Origin: Komarekiella delphini-convector SJRDD-AB1
GTDB taxonomy: Bacteria > Cyanobacteriota > Cyanobacteriia > Cyanobacteriales > Nostocaceae
Direction: 5' to 3'
DNA: 64,000 nt
Assembly (NCBI RefSeq): GCF_014831675.1
Contig: NZ_VJXY01000038.1
Coordinates: 1-64,000 of the forward strand
Shown here piece by piece: positions 8,880 through 18,055 of this stretch; positions within the stretch are counted from its first letter, which is position 1; every line of letters begins with the position of its first letter. Below the pieces are notes generated by a model that searched no databases, had not been told where the DNA came from, and saw nothing but the letters and a program-made list of their open reading frames with translations. The position numbers and the translations under genes were made by a program.

Positions 8880-10049
8880 TCAGTTGAGTAATCCCTGTGT
8901 TCTAAATATTTGTTTTAACTGTTGGTTATAAAGTGCTTGGTTATAAGCAGTAGCAGTAGTTCTAGCTGCTTTACCCATTTCTGAGCGAATCGATTCATTA
9001 GCAGCTAAAAAACTTAGCTTTTCAGCAATAGCTTTTTCATCTCTGGGTGGTACGATAAATCCGTTCACGCCATCTTCAACTAAATCAGCAGCACCACAAT
9101 GAGAAGTAACAATTACAGGTAAACCGCAAGCCATTGCTTCGAGTACAACCAGTCCGAAACCATCTTCAACGGAAGGTAAAACTAGTACTGAACAACGACT
9201 AAATACTTGTACAGGATCTTGGTGATTGAAGTTCCAAAATTCTTGCTTAATATTAGAGTATTTACTTAGTATTTTATCTATTAACAGTCGTAATATACGT
9301 GTTGATGTACCACCAACTAATAATAGTTCAGAATTAGTAATTTTAGCTTGTAAGAAAGCAGGGATTAAATATTGAACTCCTTTGCGAGGTTCAATTGTGC
9401 CTACATAAAGAGGACGAAATGTTGAGTCAGTTTTGGGAGCAGGATAAAATTTTTCAGTATTAATAAAGGGAGTAAGAACAGCAACTTTTTCTGCGGAAAA
9501 TCCTGTATCAATAAATGTTTGTTTTGCAATTTGTGAAAGTACAATAATTAAATCAGCTTGCGTACACTCTTCTAAAAAGCGTTGCAGCATCATAGGATTC
9601 ATCATTGCTACAGTAGAATCAGAAAGAAACTGCATTTCTTGCTGAATTTGTTCTTGCATGAATGGAAGGTAATTATTAAGGCAATAAAGCCAAGCGATCG
9701 CACCTTTTGCTTTGGCTACCCTAAAGCCTAAATTAGTTTGACCTGCTACCCCCATAATTAAATCACAGGGCTGAGATTTTAACTTTTTACTTACCTGTTG
9801 ATCAAAATATAAATCACTTAGTAGTACAGCCCAATCATTGCGACGACGCAGTAAGGGAGTAGCAAGTAATCGTCTACTCCAGCGAGAATAACCAACGGGA
9901 TAAATTGGAAAATCTGTGTGAGGTATTTCCAAACCGGCACAAAATACAGTTAAATCTGCGAGTTCACTTAAACCTGCGGCTGCATTTGCCAAGCAGACTC
10001 CTTGTCCTCCTGTACCTAAGCTTGTATTGCAAGTAAGAGTAATTTTCAT
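8880..10049 (-). CDS. Glycosyltransferase family 4 (GT-B)
   Basis: A 389-residue GT4 enzyme. The N-terminus LTCNTSLGTGGQGVCLANA has the glycine-rich loop; PLYVGTIEPRKGVQYLIPA opens the C-terminal half and PSVEDGFGLVVLEAMACGLP is the donor motif. No membrane helix or signal peptide was seen. It is the first gene after hepA in the transcription direction, separated from it by about 350 bp of repeats and a decayed reading frame. It therefore may have its own promoter or depend on readthrough. It is presumed to add one sugar of the heterocyst envelope polysaccharide. Confidence 0.9.
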   Translation of the reverse strand: MKITLTCNTSLGTGGQGVCLANAAAGLSELADLTVFCAGLEIPHTDFPIYPVGYSRWSRRLLATPLLRRRNDWAVLLSDLYFDQQVSKKLKSQPCDLIMGVAGQTNLGFRVAKAKGAIAWLYCLNNYLPFMQEQIQQEMQFLSDSTVAMMNPMMLQRFLEECTQADLIIVLSQIAKQTFIDTGFSAEKVAVLTPFINTEKFYPAPKTDSTFRPLYVGTIEPRKGVQYLIPAFLQAKITNSELLLVGGTSTRILRLLIDKILSKYSNIKQEFWNFNHQDPVQVFSRCSVLVLPSVEDGFGLVVLEAMACGLPVIVTSHCGAADLVEDGVNGFIVPPRDEKAIAEKLSFLAANESIRSEMGKAARTTATAYNQALYNQQLKQIFRTQGLLN

Positions 10050-10119
10050 AACTTTGAGTTAGCAAAAGTTGAATTTGAGCAAACTTGCTCGAAGATTTGC
10101 AAATAGTGTTCGACTAAGT

Positions 10120-10320
10120 TTATGAGGTTTTACATGAAATACATCCGTCTGGAGTTCCATCAGGACGATTAGGCCAAGTCATTAATAAAAAGTCTGCCAA
10201 TCTGGCAACTTTAATTGCTTGAAATTGAAGCAAACTACCGAAGATAGAGGTAACACCTGTAATATTTTGGTTTTGCAAAACCCTTTAGATGATAAATTAT
10301 CAGAGTATACAACCGTTTTG
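10120..10320 (-). pseudogene. Unrecognised open reading remnant between hepA and a GT4 gene
   Basis: On the minus strand a frame without a good start codon stays open for about 60 codons and ends with the distinctive tail WPNRPDGTPDGCISCKTS before TAA at 10120-10122. The only internal ATG is about 20 codons before the stop. I do not recognise the family. The composition looks protein-like, so it may be the 3' end of a decayed gene or a very short peptide gene. The rest of the 10050-10396 gap holds the heptamer repeat and nothing else I can name. Confidence 0.25.
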
Positions 10321-10363
10321 ATTTAACAGTTATCAGTTATCAGTCATCAGTTTTTTTCTGACC

Positions 10364-10409
10364 ACTGTTTACTGTTTACTGTTTACTGTTTACTGTTTAC
10401 TGTTTACTG
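10364..10409. repeat. Tandem heptamer repeat (TGTTTAC) overlapping the hepA stop codon
   Basis: About six consecutive copies of the heptamer TGTTTAC (STRR type). The stop codon and last residues (SKQ) of the ABC transporter gene lie inside the array. Other arrays occur at 39604-39650, 41762-41793 and 41917-41940. Confidence 0.9.
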
Positions 10410-12241
10410 ATTTCATACTGCATTTGGTGATATTTCCAAAGCTTACCTTGAAGCTCAAGTAGTTCTTGATAATTACCTTGTTCTACAATCCGCCCCTGTT
10501 CTAGCACTACAACTTTGTCTGCTTTAGCGATAGTAGAAAGACGGTGAGCGATCGCAATTACTGTTCTCCCAACAGATAGCTTTTCTAATGAGTCTTGAAT
10601 TAAGCGCTCAGATACAGAATCTAAAGCACTAGTTGCTTCATCCAAAATCAAAATTTCTGGGTTCCGCAGTAAAGCACGCGCAATTGCAATTCGCTGTCTT
10701 TGCCCTCCAGATAACCGCACACCTCTATCTCCTAGTTGTGTGTCAAAACCTTCTGGCATTTCTAGAACAAATTCCAGTGCATTTGCTAGTTGAGCAGCTT
10801 CTATAATTTCACTTTCACTTGCTCCTGGTGTGCCGTAAGCAATATTATTCCGAACAGAAGTGTTGAAAATAAATGTGTCTTGACTAACAACAGCTATCTT
10901 ATGACGTAGAGAGTTGATTTCAAATTGCCGCACATCAACTTCATCGATATAAATATTTCCCTCTGTGGCATCATAAAATCGAGGAATTAAATCAGCAAGT
11001 GTTGTTTTCCCAGCACCAGATGCTCCAACTAGGGCTGTCATTTTACCCCGTTCAATGGTGAGTGTAACATTATGAAGTACTAAATTATCGGCACTATAGC
11101 CAAAATCAACAGATACTAAGTTAATTGACCTTTTTAAATCTTGAAACTGAATTGTGCCGTTTTTAAAGTAAATTTTATCGTCGGTTTTTAGGAGGTTTTT
11201 AATATTGTCTGCTGACCCTTGAAGAGTGCTGAGAAATGCTCTAGTGCCATTAATATCTTGAACGAAGGGAACGAGGCGCAATAGTACAAAGAAAAAGGTT
11301 AATAAAGAGGCTACTTGCAGCGTTCCATTGATAACAAAGTTGGTGAACGCTAAAATAATCATCCCAATCAATACTGTAGTAGCTATTCCTTCAGCAATTG
11401 GTCTGACTAATGTCCAGATTAATATAACTTTAGTTGAACTACTAACTACGCGATCGCTAGCTTTATAGTAACGCCGACGCTCAAATTCTTGAGTACCAGA
11501 AGCATGAACGGTGCGAATACCATTAATAAATTCTATGGCTGTTGATGTAAAGTTACCATTAGCTACCGACATGCCAAAGCTGGTTTCTCTGACTCTAGCA
11601 TTTAGAGTTGATAATCCAACACCTAAAAGTGTAAATAACAAGACTGCAATTAGTGTTAGTTGCCACGAAAGCACAAACATTGATATTAAGTAAACTAGGG
11701 TTGTCATCCCTTTGCTCAATAAAAATGCCGCCCCACTAAAACCTTGTCTTACCCGTTCAATTTCTGTGGTAATTGTGTTAATCAGTTCACCAGAACGAGT
11801 TTTTGCAAAGTAGCTTAGCGACAATGATTGTAACTGTTCAAAAATTTGCTTACGCAAGCGATCGCCAAGATGGAGTTGAGATAATTCAGTATATACTTGT
11901 GCAAAATAATTGAAGCCTACACGTAACCAGGTACTCAACAAAATTAGCAAAGATATTCTGTATAAACGGCTAACTGCTGATGTATTAGCTCCTAATATTA
12001 AATTATCAAACCAATCTATTCCTACCTTGATTGGTTGGGCATCAGGACTAGTTAAACTTTGCAAAAATGAGAGCAAAAAACCAATGCTTACACCTTCAAA
12101 AGTTGCGGTTAAAAATGAAAATACCAAGGCAAGTATAGCAATATTACGAAAGTGCTTAAACTCTCGCAAAATCAAATAGTTGTTCTGCCAAAAGCTAGTA
12201 GCTTTGAATAAATTATGGAGTGGTCGAGATTGGAAATGCAT
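10397..12241 (-). CDS. hepA: HepA-like ABC exporter (fused permease-ATPase), heterocyst envelope polysaccharide export
   Basis: A 614-residue type I ABC exporter half-transporter. Roughly residues 30-350 form the six-helix membrane domain (ILALVFSFLTATFEGVSIG first). Residues 370-610 form the ATPase, with Walker A GASGAGKTTL, signature LSGGQRQRIAIA, Walker B ILILDEATSALDS and the H-loop AHRLSTI. Length, the N-terminal FWQNNYLILREFKHFR segment and the gene immediately upstream (a HepC-like sugar transferase) match HepA of Anabaena PCC 7120, which is needed to deposit the heterocyst polysaccharide layer. It would work as a homodimer in the inner membrane. hepC ends about 200 bp upstream, leaving room for a separate promoter. 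A generic MsbA-like lipid or glycan exporter is the alternative. Confidence 0.88.
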   Translation of the reverse strand: MHFQSRPLHNLFKATSFWQNNYLILREFKHFRNIAILALVFSFLTATFEGVSIGFLLSFLQSLTSPDAQPIKVGIDWFDNLILGANTSAVSRLYRISLLILLSTWLRVGFNYFAQVYTELSQLHLGDRLRKQIFEQLQSLSLSYFAKTRSGELINTITTEIERVRQGFSGAAFLLSKGMTTLVYLISMFVLSWQLTLIAVLLFTLLGVGLSTLNARVRETSFGMSVANGNFTSTAIEFINGIRTVHASGTQEFERRRYYKASDRVVSSSTKVILIWTLVRPIAEGIATTVLIGMIILAFTNFVINGTLQVASLLTFFFVLLRLVPFVQDINGTRAFLSTLQGSADNIKNLLKTDDKIYFKNGTIQFQDLKRSINLVSVDFGYSADNLVLHNVTLTIERGKMTALVGASGAGKTTLADLIPRFYDATEGNIYIDEVDVRQFEINSLRHKIAVVSQDTFIFNTSVRNNIAYGTPGASESEIIEAAQLANALEFVLEMPEGFDTQLGDRGVRLSGGQRQRIAIARALLRNPEILILDEATSALDSVSERLIQDSLEKLSVGRTVIAIAHRLSTIAKADKVVVLEQGRIVEQGNYQELLELQGKLWKYHQMQYEISKQ

Positions 12242-12440
12242 GGATTTTCAACAATAGTTTCATGAAGCAAATAGACATTTGTAGATGCTATGCAAAAAAT
12301 ATTTGCATATAGAATGCGGTAAATGAACTAATCAATTACCGCACTCAGCCTTAAGAGTTATTTTTGCAGAATTGAGAAGAGTGAGAAAAACTTGAACCGC
12401 TTATAGTTAGTGCTAACTATGAACTTTTGGAGTAATTAAG

Positions 12441-13202
12441 TTACAGTGTTGAGCTATCTAAATGCAATAGATTTGGCTGTGTATCTATTTCCCATGAACC
12501 AGTAATTTCTGATAGTTTATTCAGCTGGCGTTTTCCTTGTAAACTCAGCTGCACTGCCTCTTCCAAAGTCCAACAACGAGTTCCTATCAAACTCATTTCA
12601 CCGCGCAGTACATTCAATAATTGGGGCAGATTATCCAGATCATACTTACGCATCCAATGCCCTAACGGTGTTATTTTATGCTTTGCAGTTGTGCAAAACT
12701 TGATTGCTTGAAAAAGTTTACCTCGTTCTCCAACATGCCACTCACGAGAAAAAAGTGACTCTGGCGAATTAAATTGCATCAATACAACTAATATCAGCAT
12801 AATTGGACTCACTAATAGCAGTAACACTAGAGCAGTAATCCAATCAATTATTCGCTGTAACGAGTTCAAAGGATAGCTACCTCTCGGCAGTTGATTGCCA
12901 GGACGGATGCGTAGGAATATTGGCTTATGAGCTTGCTCACACGCATCTGCCCAAAACCTCAGCAAAGTCTCACCGAGTTTTGGATCTATACTTACCAAAT
13001 TTACTGGAGAATGTTTTAAACAATTTACTAATAATTGCTCATTATCTAATGAGGGTAAATATGGTTGTTTTACTTCTCCAGCAGGTTTCACCAACAGCTG
13101 ACCCCGCCGCCACTGAAGCGTGCAGTGTGAGGAGGGATTAACTTTGTGCTGCTTGGTAACATTATAAAAATTCTGTAGAGTTGGAATTATTGAAGTTGTC
13201 AT
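12441..13202 (-). CDS. hepC: HepC-like divergent sugar-phosphate (monotopic phosphoglycosyl) transferase
   Basis: A 253-residue protein. Residues 1-105 are a soluble N-terminal region of unknown fold. From RIIDWITALVLLLLVSPIML onward it is a bacterial sugar transferase (WcaJ/PglC type) with the reentrant helix and its proline, then GERGKLF and KFCTT where the family has KFR(T/S)M. Family members start a lipid-linked glycan by moving a sugar phosphate to undecaprenyl phosphate. Here the catalytic Asp-Glu pair reads Asp-Asn (residues 190-191, DLDNLPQ), about 30 residues normally present before it are missing, and the C-terminal PGITGWAQ motif has become SEITGSWE. Position just before hepA supports the hepC name. 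The altered active site makes the chemistry uncertain. Confidence 0.82.
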   Translation of the reverse strand: MTTSIIPTLQNFYNVTKQHKVNPSSHCTLQWRRGQLLVKPAGEVKQPYLPSLDNEQLLVNCLKHSPVNLVSIDPKLGETLLRFWADACEQAHKPIFLRIRPGNQLPRGSYPLNSLQRIIDWITALVLLLLVSPIMLILVVLMQFNSPESLFSREWHVGERGKLFQAIKFCTTAKHKITPLGHWMRKYDLDNLPQLLNVLRGEMSLIGTRCWTLEEAVQLSLQGKRQLNKLSEITGSWEIDTQPNLLHLDSSTL

Positions 13203-13989
13203 ATGTCTTTGGATTTATACAATAGTGAATTGCTGAAGTGTTATCAAAGACTATCAAGATTAAAGACTCAGTTTGAATCTTTTTCACCCCGAAAAATTGT
13301 AGATAATTGTGTGCAAAATGTGCTATTTTTACTTGTACTCTAGGCAAGTACACATGTTGCGTAATGATTCTGGTTTTAAGAGATACTAAGCAGATAAATA
13401 ACAATAAATGTAACTGAAAAGCTTTACGGGAGACTAGGGATTTCCTCTTGGGATTAATAATGGTGGGGAGTACAGAGGAAATTCACCTGATTACTCTATT
13501 GCTTCATACCTACATTTAATTACGCTTATCTGCTCATTTAGATTGATCTAATCAAACTAGTTTACTCTTGCTTCCTAGTTTTTTGTAAGAGGCTTTAATC
13601 TCTAGAATATAAGAATCTATAAGAATAAATAACGCTCAAATGAATTCTTTATTGACTCTTTAATTAGCCATTGATTTTTCTAAAAAATATAAAGAATTCA
13701 TCAATATTATTGGTTTTTGTTAATAACAATACAACTAAAGTATCATATTTAAAAGGCTTATTAATTACAAATAATTTATTTAAGTGATTTTTAAACAAGG
13801 TATTGTAGGGGCACAATATATTATGTCCCTACGTGTTGCTTTTGTATTCTATTCGGTTGCAAACTGCGATATGTGCGATCGCATCCTAACAAGTGCGATC
13901 GCACAATCTACAAGATATGCCAGAGTGTGACACCAAAGGCATCCACTCTAATTAAAAACTCTCTATATACGTTATGTGGAAATAATCTA
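13203..13989 (-). promoter_or_regulatory. 787-bp noncoding leader between the Wzc-like gene and hepC
   Basis: No supportable gene lies here on either strand. It is AT-rich, contains paired HIP1 sites (GTGCGATCGCA near 13873 and GTGCGATCGCAC near 13896) and an imperfect palindrome at 13805-13832. It is by far the longest gap between two genes of the island, so a developmentally regulated hepC promoter in it is likely but was not identified base by base. Confidence 0.45.
13805..13832. repeat. Imperfect 28-bp palindrome (GTAGGGGCAC type)
   Basis: GTAGGGGCACAATA and its near-complement TATTATGTCCCTAC form a hairpin with only two mismatched pairs. It resembles the dispersed GTAGGGGCAC palindromes common in cyanobacterial intergenic DNA. 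It could end transcription from the Wzc-like gene, but no U-run follows. Confidence 0.55.
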
Positions 13990-16218
13990 CTATTTTTCCA
14001 CAGCTTGTTTGAGGGCTAATCGTTGTTGTTTTGCATAAGGTACATAAGTATGAGCAGCGTTTGATACCCCATCTGCTACAACCCCAATTAGATTTAACCT
14101 GCTCAGCATGGTTGTAGCTTGAGTTAGTTGGGTTCGCGTTACGCCACCAATGCTTGCCACCAGTACTACACTACGACAAGATGATGCGGTAAGCATGGCA
14201 TCTACCAAACCGAGAACTGGAGAAGCATCTATGAGTACCAAATCATAATTTTCCTCAAATGTTGCCATCAATTGCATCATCCGAGGAGAACTCAAGAGAT
14301 TAGCTGAGTCAGCAGGCGTTGGGCCGGCGGTCAAAATATCGATGTAGGCTGAGCCTGAGGACTGAATACTAATCTGGTTGGGTAGAGTGACATCACTCGC
14401 CAATAGAGTTGAAAGTCCCTGTTCATTGGGAAGATTGAGCTGTTTGTGCAGACTAGGATCTCTTAAATTGGCATCAATTAACAGTACTCGTTTGTGTAAA
14501 CGAGCAGCACTCATTGCCAAACCCAATGCTAAAGCTGACTTACCCTCATCAGGCAAAGCAGAAGTGATCATCAAAGACTTTAAGCTGGTTACAGAATTTA
14601 AAAGTTCAATATTTTTGTAAATTAGATCCAGCGATTCCCAACGCGGTGGGGATTGCAACACCTGAATTGTCCAGGGAGCAAGAACTTCTGGCTTGCCAAA
14701 AGGCAGCTTAATTATTGATTCTCTTGTTTTAGCAGGTGGTAATTTGGGAGTCGTACCCAACAACGGCAAAGCAACCTGCTTCTCCAACTCAGCAGTGGTA
14801 TGAACAGCATCATCAGCTGCTTCTCGAATAAAAGCAGCAACACCTCCTAACATTAACCCAACCACTGCACCCAACAGAAGATTTTGCTGGAGGTTAGGGC
14901 CCAACTTTGTACCTGTTTGAGGATCTTCTACAACTTCCCAATTAAATCCACCCTTGGAAAGTTCTTGCCGCAATTGCTGTTCTGCTCTTAAAAGTTGCTC
15001 CAACCTTTCACGGCTAAATTGTAATTGCGGTAACATGCGATTGTAATAAGCCAACAGAGGAGGAAAGCGCTTGAGTTCCAAGCGCAGTTCGTTCTGTTTC
15101 TGTGTCAAAGTTTGATCGCGAGCACTTAAAGCAACTATATTTGTCTGCGTCTCTACTAGCTGGCCAGCAAGGCTGAGGTCAATTTCACCGAGCTGTCCTT
15201 GTTCAAGAAGAGATTGTCCAGCCGAGAATGCACCTGTAGGCTGTTTGCCTAAAGTCCTTCCTACTTCTTGTTGCAATAATATTTTCTGGCTTTGAAGTTG
15301 TTCTTTGAATTTTTGTACACTCGGAGTCTCATCAGTGAAACGTAAGCGTTCTTGTGCTAAAGCCAGTTCTGTTTTTTGGATTTCGTTCAGTAAGCCTTGA
15401 TAACGAGTAGACTGACTAAGACGAGAAGAAACTAGAGCGTTTTGTGGAGAACGGTTAAGTTGTTCTTCCAAAGATTTTTGACGTGCAAAAGCCTCTTGAT
15501 ACTGAGAACGAGTTGCCTGTCGCTCTTGCTCAATAGTATTTAAAGCTGTCTCAATCGCTCTGGCTTGTGACTCTGGATCGATTAAATTTTGGTTTCTGCG
15601 AAACCGTTGTAAGTTTGCCTCAGACGCGTTTACTTCTTCACTGGCTTTACTCAACTGTTCCCTGATAATTTGCAGACCTTTCTGCAAACGCGAATCCTGC
15701 TGTTGTTTGTTGTATTCTAAATAAACTTGCCGAATTGCATTCAGAACTTTTTGCGTCTTCTCTGGATCTGTATCAATATATTCAACTTGAAATATTTTAG
15801 TAGCTACATTATCTTCTTTAGTCCTTAATTGATTTAAGACTAAAGAACTTTTAATTTCAGCTGTTGTGATATTCGGATAGTCAGACTGAACCTTATCAAC
15901 CGCTTTTTGGATAAGTCCAGAACTCTGCATCAAGTTAAGCTGAGTTGCCGTATCGATGACAACATTAGAGTCAGTAAACTGATTTTCTGGCCCAACTCCT
16001 TCTTTTTTGCCTTGATAATTAGGTTCTATTAGCAGTTGCATCGAACTTTTGTAAGTAGGATGTGTCCTAGAAGTTACTATACCTGCAATAGCAATAGAAC
16101 TAATAAATACTGCTAAAAACCAGGGAAATCGCCGTACAAGTATTGCAAATAATTGTCCGTAGCCTGGTTCATTTTCGGGGACTGTAGTTATATGTGGATT
16201 TAGACTATTTTGAATCAC
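13990..16218 (-). CDS. Wzc-like polysaccharide co-polymerase with BY-kinase-type ATPase domain
   Basis: A 742-residue protein with a Wzz-type N-terminal domain, first membrane helix near residues 31-50 (FPWFLAVFISSIAIAGIVTS) and a long coiled-coil periplasmic region (about 180-440, rich in Gln and Glu). A second membrane helix sits near 450-467, followed by a cytoplasmic BY-kinase-like ATPase domain: Walker A LPDEGKSALALGLA, Walker A' VLLIDANLRDPSL and Walker B LVLIDASPVLG. Such proteins set chain length and coordinate polymerisation and export. The C-terminal tail has only two tyrosines (HTYVPYAKQQ), not the tyrosine cluster that BY-kinases autophosphorylate. It sits between a GT4 gene and hepC, as in the Anabaena HEP island. 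Confidence 0.9.
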   Translation of the reverse strand: MIQNSLNPHITTVPENEPGYGQLFAILVRRFPWFLAVFISSIAIAGIVTSRTHPTYKSSMQLLIEPNYQGKKEGVGPENQFTDSNVVIDTATQLNLMQSSGLIQKAVDKVQSDYPNITTAEIKSSLVLNQLRTKEDNVATKIFQVEYIDTDPEKTQKVLNAIRQVYLEYNKQQQDSRLQKGLQIIREQLSKASEEVNASEANLQRFRRNQNLIDPESQARAIETALNTIEQERQATRSQYQEAFARQKSLEEQLNRSPQNALVSSRLSQSTRYQGLLNEIQKTELALAQERLRFTDETPSVQKFKEQLQSQKILLQQEVGRTLGKQPTGAFSAGQSLLEQGQLGEIDLSLAGQLVETQTNIVALSARDQTLTQKQNELRLELKRFPPLLAYYNRMLPQLQFSRERLEQLLRAEQQLRQELSKGGFNWEVVEDPQTGTKLGPNLQQNLLLGAVVGLMLGGVAAFIREAADDAVHTTAELEKQVALPLLGTTPKLPPAKTRESIIKLPFGKPEVLAPWTIQVLQSPPRWESLDLIYKNIELLNSVTSLKSLMITSALPDEGKSALALGLAMSAARLHKRVLLIDANLRDPSLHKQLNLPNEQGLSTLLASDVTLPNQISIQSSGSAYIDILTAGPTPADSANLLSSPRMMQLMATFEENYDLVLIDASPVLGLVDAMLTASSCRSVVLVASIGGVTRTQLTQATTMLSRLNLIGVVADGVSNAAHTYVPYAKQQRLALKQAVEK

Positions 16219-16236
16219 TTTTATTATCCTTCTCTT

Positions 16237-16335
16237 CTCTTCGAGACGCTATGCGAATGTAACCCTGCCGAAGTTCTGAGCGGAGGCTTTTTCAGCTCAA
16301 ACTTCTCTTTGCGTAGCTTGCTTCGCCGTAGAGGT
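16237..16335. repeat. Dispersed repeat (AGACGCTATGCGAA / GCGTAGCTTGCTTCGCCGTAGAG type)
   Basis: The gap upstream of the Wzc-like gene contains segments shared with 41170-41285: AGACGCTATGCGAA, TTGCGTAGC and CCGTAGAG. These are typical Nostoc intergenic repeats and have no coding potential that I would trust. Confidence 0.6.
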
Positions 16336-16347
16336 ACACTCAACAAA

Positions 16348-17448
16348 TCAAATGAATGACTGATGCACGCCACGCGTTTGACCAATAATTTTCTCGACTT
16401 TGCTAAAGAATGCTTTTTCAGAAAAATTTGTCACTGCATGATTACGGATATGATCGTAATTCCAAGTGATTTTTCCTGCTTCTAGTAAAGCAGCTTGCAA
16501 AGATTCGGGTGTCTGTCTTTTAAAGAAGACCCCTGTTTCTCCAGGTATTTGAGTATCTAATACTCCACCTGCGCCATAAGCGATGACTGGTGTTCCACTA
16601 GCATTAGCTTCTACTGGAACTAAGCCATAGTCTTCTAAAGCTGCAACAATAATAGATTTAGCTTTAGAAAATAAGTTTTTGCGTGTTCCATCAGTTACGT
16701 GTCCTAAGAATTCAATGTTATCTAATGCTTTGGACTTTAACCGCTCTTGTTCTGGCCCGTCACCTGATATTAATAACCGCCACCCTAACCAATTAAAAGC
16801 TTCGATGATTATATCAAGACGTTTATAGCTGATCATTCTAGCTGAGGCCAGATAATATTCATCTTTTATATCCGAAAAAATAAAGTTACTAGTATCAATT
16901 GGATAGTTAATTACAATTGCTGGTTTACCGTAAATACTTTGAATGCGCCGAGCGACAACGCTCGAATTAGCAATGTACAAGTCAGGTTCCTGAGCATAAG
17001 TCAGGTCTACGTTTCGCATCAATTGAAAGATGTATTCAATTAAAGGAGCAAAGTATCGATAGTCTCCGTATTCCCGTAAATAAGTTTCTGTGTCCCATAA
17101 GAAACGGGTAACATTATGACAAAAGCAAATGTGGCGGGCATTTGAGCGTTTTCGTACTGCTTTGGCGAAGCTGGTACTACTGCTGATAATCAAATCGTAC
17201 TCTTGCAGATTCAATGCCCGAAAAGCCGGGAAATATAGGGGAGCGATCAACCTGAAATACTTTGCTGCACCTGGAATCTTTTGCAAAAAAGTCGTGTTAA
17301 CTATACGCTCACCTACATCAATAGTTTTTTGGCGATCGTACAAAGATGTAAAAATATCAGCTTCGGGGTAGCGTTTACATAGCAATTCAAACACGCGCTC
17401 TGCCCCACCGCGCTGGGTTAAATAATCATGGACTAGAGCAATTTTCAT
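16348..17448 (-). CDS. Glycosyltransferase family 4 (GT-B)
   Basis: A 366-residue GT4 enzyme. MKIALVHDYLTQRGGAERVFE is the classical N-terminus with the acceptor loop. ISYKRLDIIIEAFNWLG and LLISGDGPEQERL belong to the donor domain, and ALEDYGLVPVEANASGTP is the donor glutamate motif. No signal peptide. It lies about 130 bp upstream of the Wzc-like gene and about 600 bp downstream of the SAF-domain gene; two MITE-like elements fill that longer gap. Probably one of the repeat-unit transferases of the envelope polysaccharide. Confidence 0.9.
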   Translation of the reverse strand: MKIALVHDYLTQRGGAERVFELLCKRYPEADIFTSLYDRQKTIDVGERIVNTTFLQKIPGAAKYFRLIAPLYFPAFRALNLQEYDLIISSSTSFAKAVRKRSNARHICFCHNVTRFLWDTETYLREYGDYRYFAPLIEYIFQLMRNVDLTYAQEPDLYIANSSVVARRIQSIYGKPAIVINYPIDTSNFIFSDIKDEYYLASARMISYKRLDIIIEAFNWLGWRLLISGDGPEQERLKSKALDNIEFLGHVTDGTRKNLFSKAKSIIVAALEDYGLVPVEANASGTPVIAYGAGGVLDTQIPGETGVFFKRQTPESLQAALLEAGKITWNYDHIRNHAVTNFSEKAFFSKVEKIIGQTRGVHQSFI

Positions 17449-17533
17449 TAATCTTACCTAAAGTTCTAATAAAGCTTTTTTGAAAGTTAAGCAGCAAACT
17501 ATCAACAACTTTAGTGTTCAGTAGTATAACTTT

Positions 17534-17600
17534 CGTTCGTAGTGAGTGATTTATCGCTCTGCATAAGGTTTTAAAGAGCTAGAGCTAGTTACTACGAACT
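17534..17600. repeat. Dispersed palindromic repeat (GTTCGTAGT...ACTACGAAC type)
   Basis: GTTCGTAGTGAG and GTTACTACGAAC flank a GC-poor middle. It is the same family as the hairpin at 39213-39246 and the intragenic copy at 45852-45893. Confidence 0.55.
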
Positions 17601-17629
17601 CTCATTTAATTCAGCCTTTCTACTTAACC

Positions 17630-17751
17630 TTTAGGAGGATATTTGAGAAGTACACAATATTTGTATATCCGTATAAATCCTTGAAAAATAAGGATTAAGA
17701 AGTTATACAAGAACTTTATGTATTAAGAGCAGCTTTTCAAATATCCTCTAA
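17630..17751. mobile_element. MITE-like element, family B (TIR AGGATATTTGARAAG)
   Basis: About 120 bp bounded by inverted ends: TTAGGAGGATATTTGAGAAG on the left and CTTTTCAAATATCCTCTAAA on the right. It has no coding capacity. A second, more diverged member with the same ends lies at 49576-49743. Termini of the TTA/TAA kind suggest a TA target. Confidence 0.65.
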
Positions 17752-17822
17752 ATATTGCTTGAGATATCTACACAGTATCTAGAAAATCTTCCTAATTGAT
17801 TTATGCCGATACCAGAATATTT

Positions 17823-17919
17823 ATACCAATTGAAAAAAACTAATGCGACAGATAGTAGAGATGTTGCAATGCAACGTCTCTACCAAAGGATTCGTTGCAA
17901 TCATTAATTGAATCGGTAT
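17823..17919. mobile_element. MITE-like element, family A (near-complete copy)
   Basis: A 97-bp element from ATACCAATT to AATCGGTAT, with the central palindrome GTAGAGATGTTGCA/TGCAACGTCTCTAC. In reverse complement it matches the element at 26171-26272, including AATTAATGATTGCAAC next to one end and the GTCGCATTAG / GTCACATT segment next to the other. The remaining sequence of the 17449-18055 gap shows no gene. Confidence 0.75.
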
Positions 17920-18055
17920 TAGATAGTAATACACCATTTATTTATGATATTGGTATCTAGGAATGTTGATATTGTTCTGATTTTGAGAGCAGACAGTTAA
18001 CTATTCTGATGACCATACATGAAAAATTGCTATTACTATCTATAAAATCTAGAAT

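Noticed and set aside
13990-16218. Classical BY-kinase autophosphorylation tail on the Wzc-like protein
   Set aside because: The C-terminus has only two tyrosines, so I call the ATPase domain but not proven tyrosine kinase activity.
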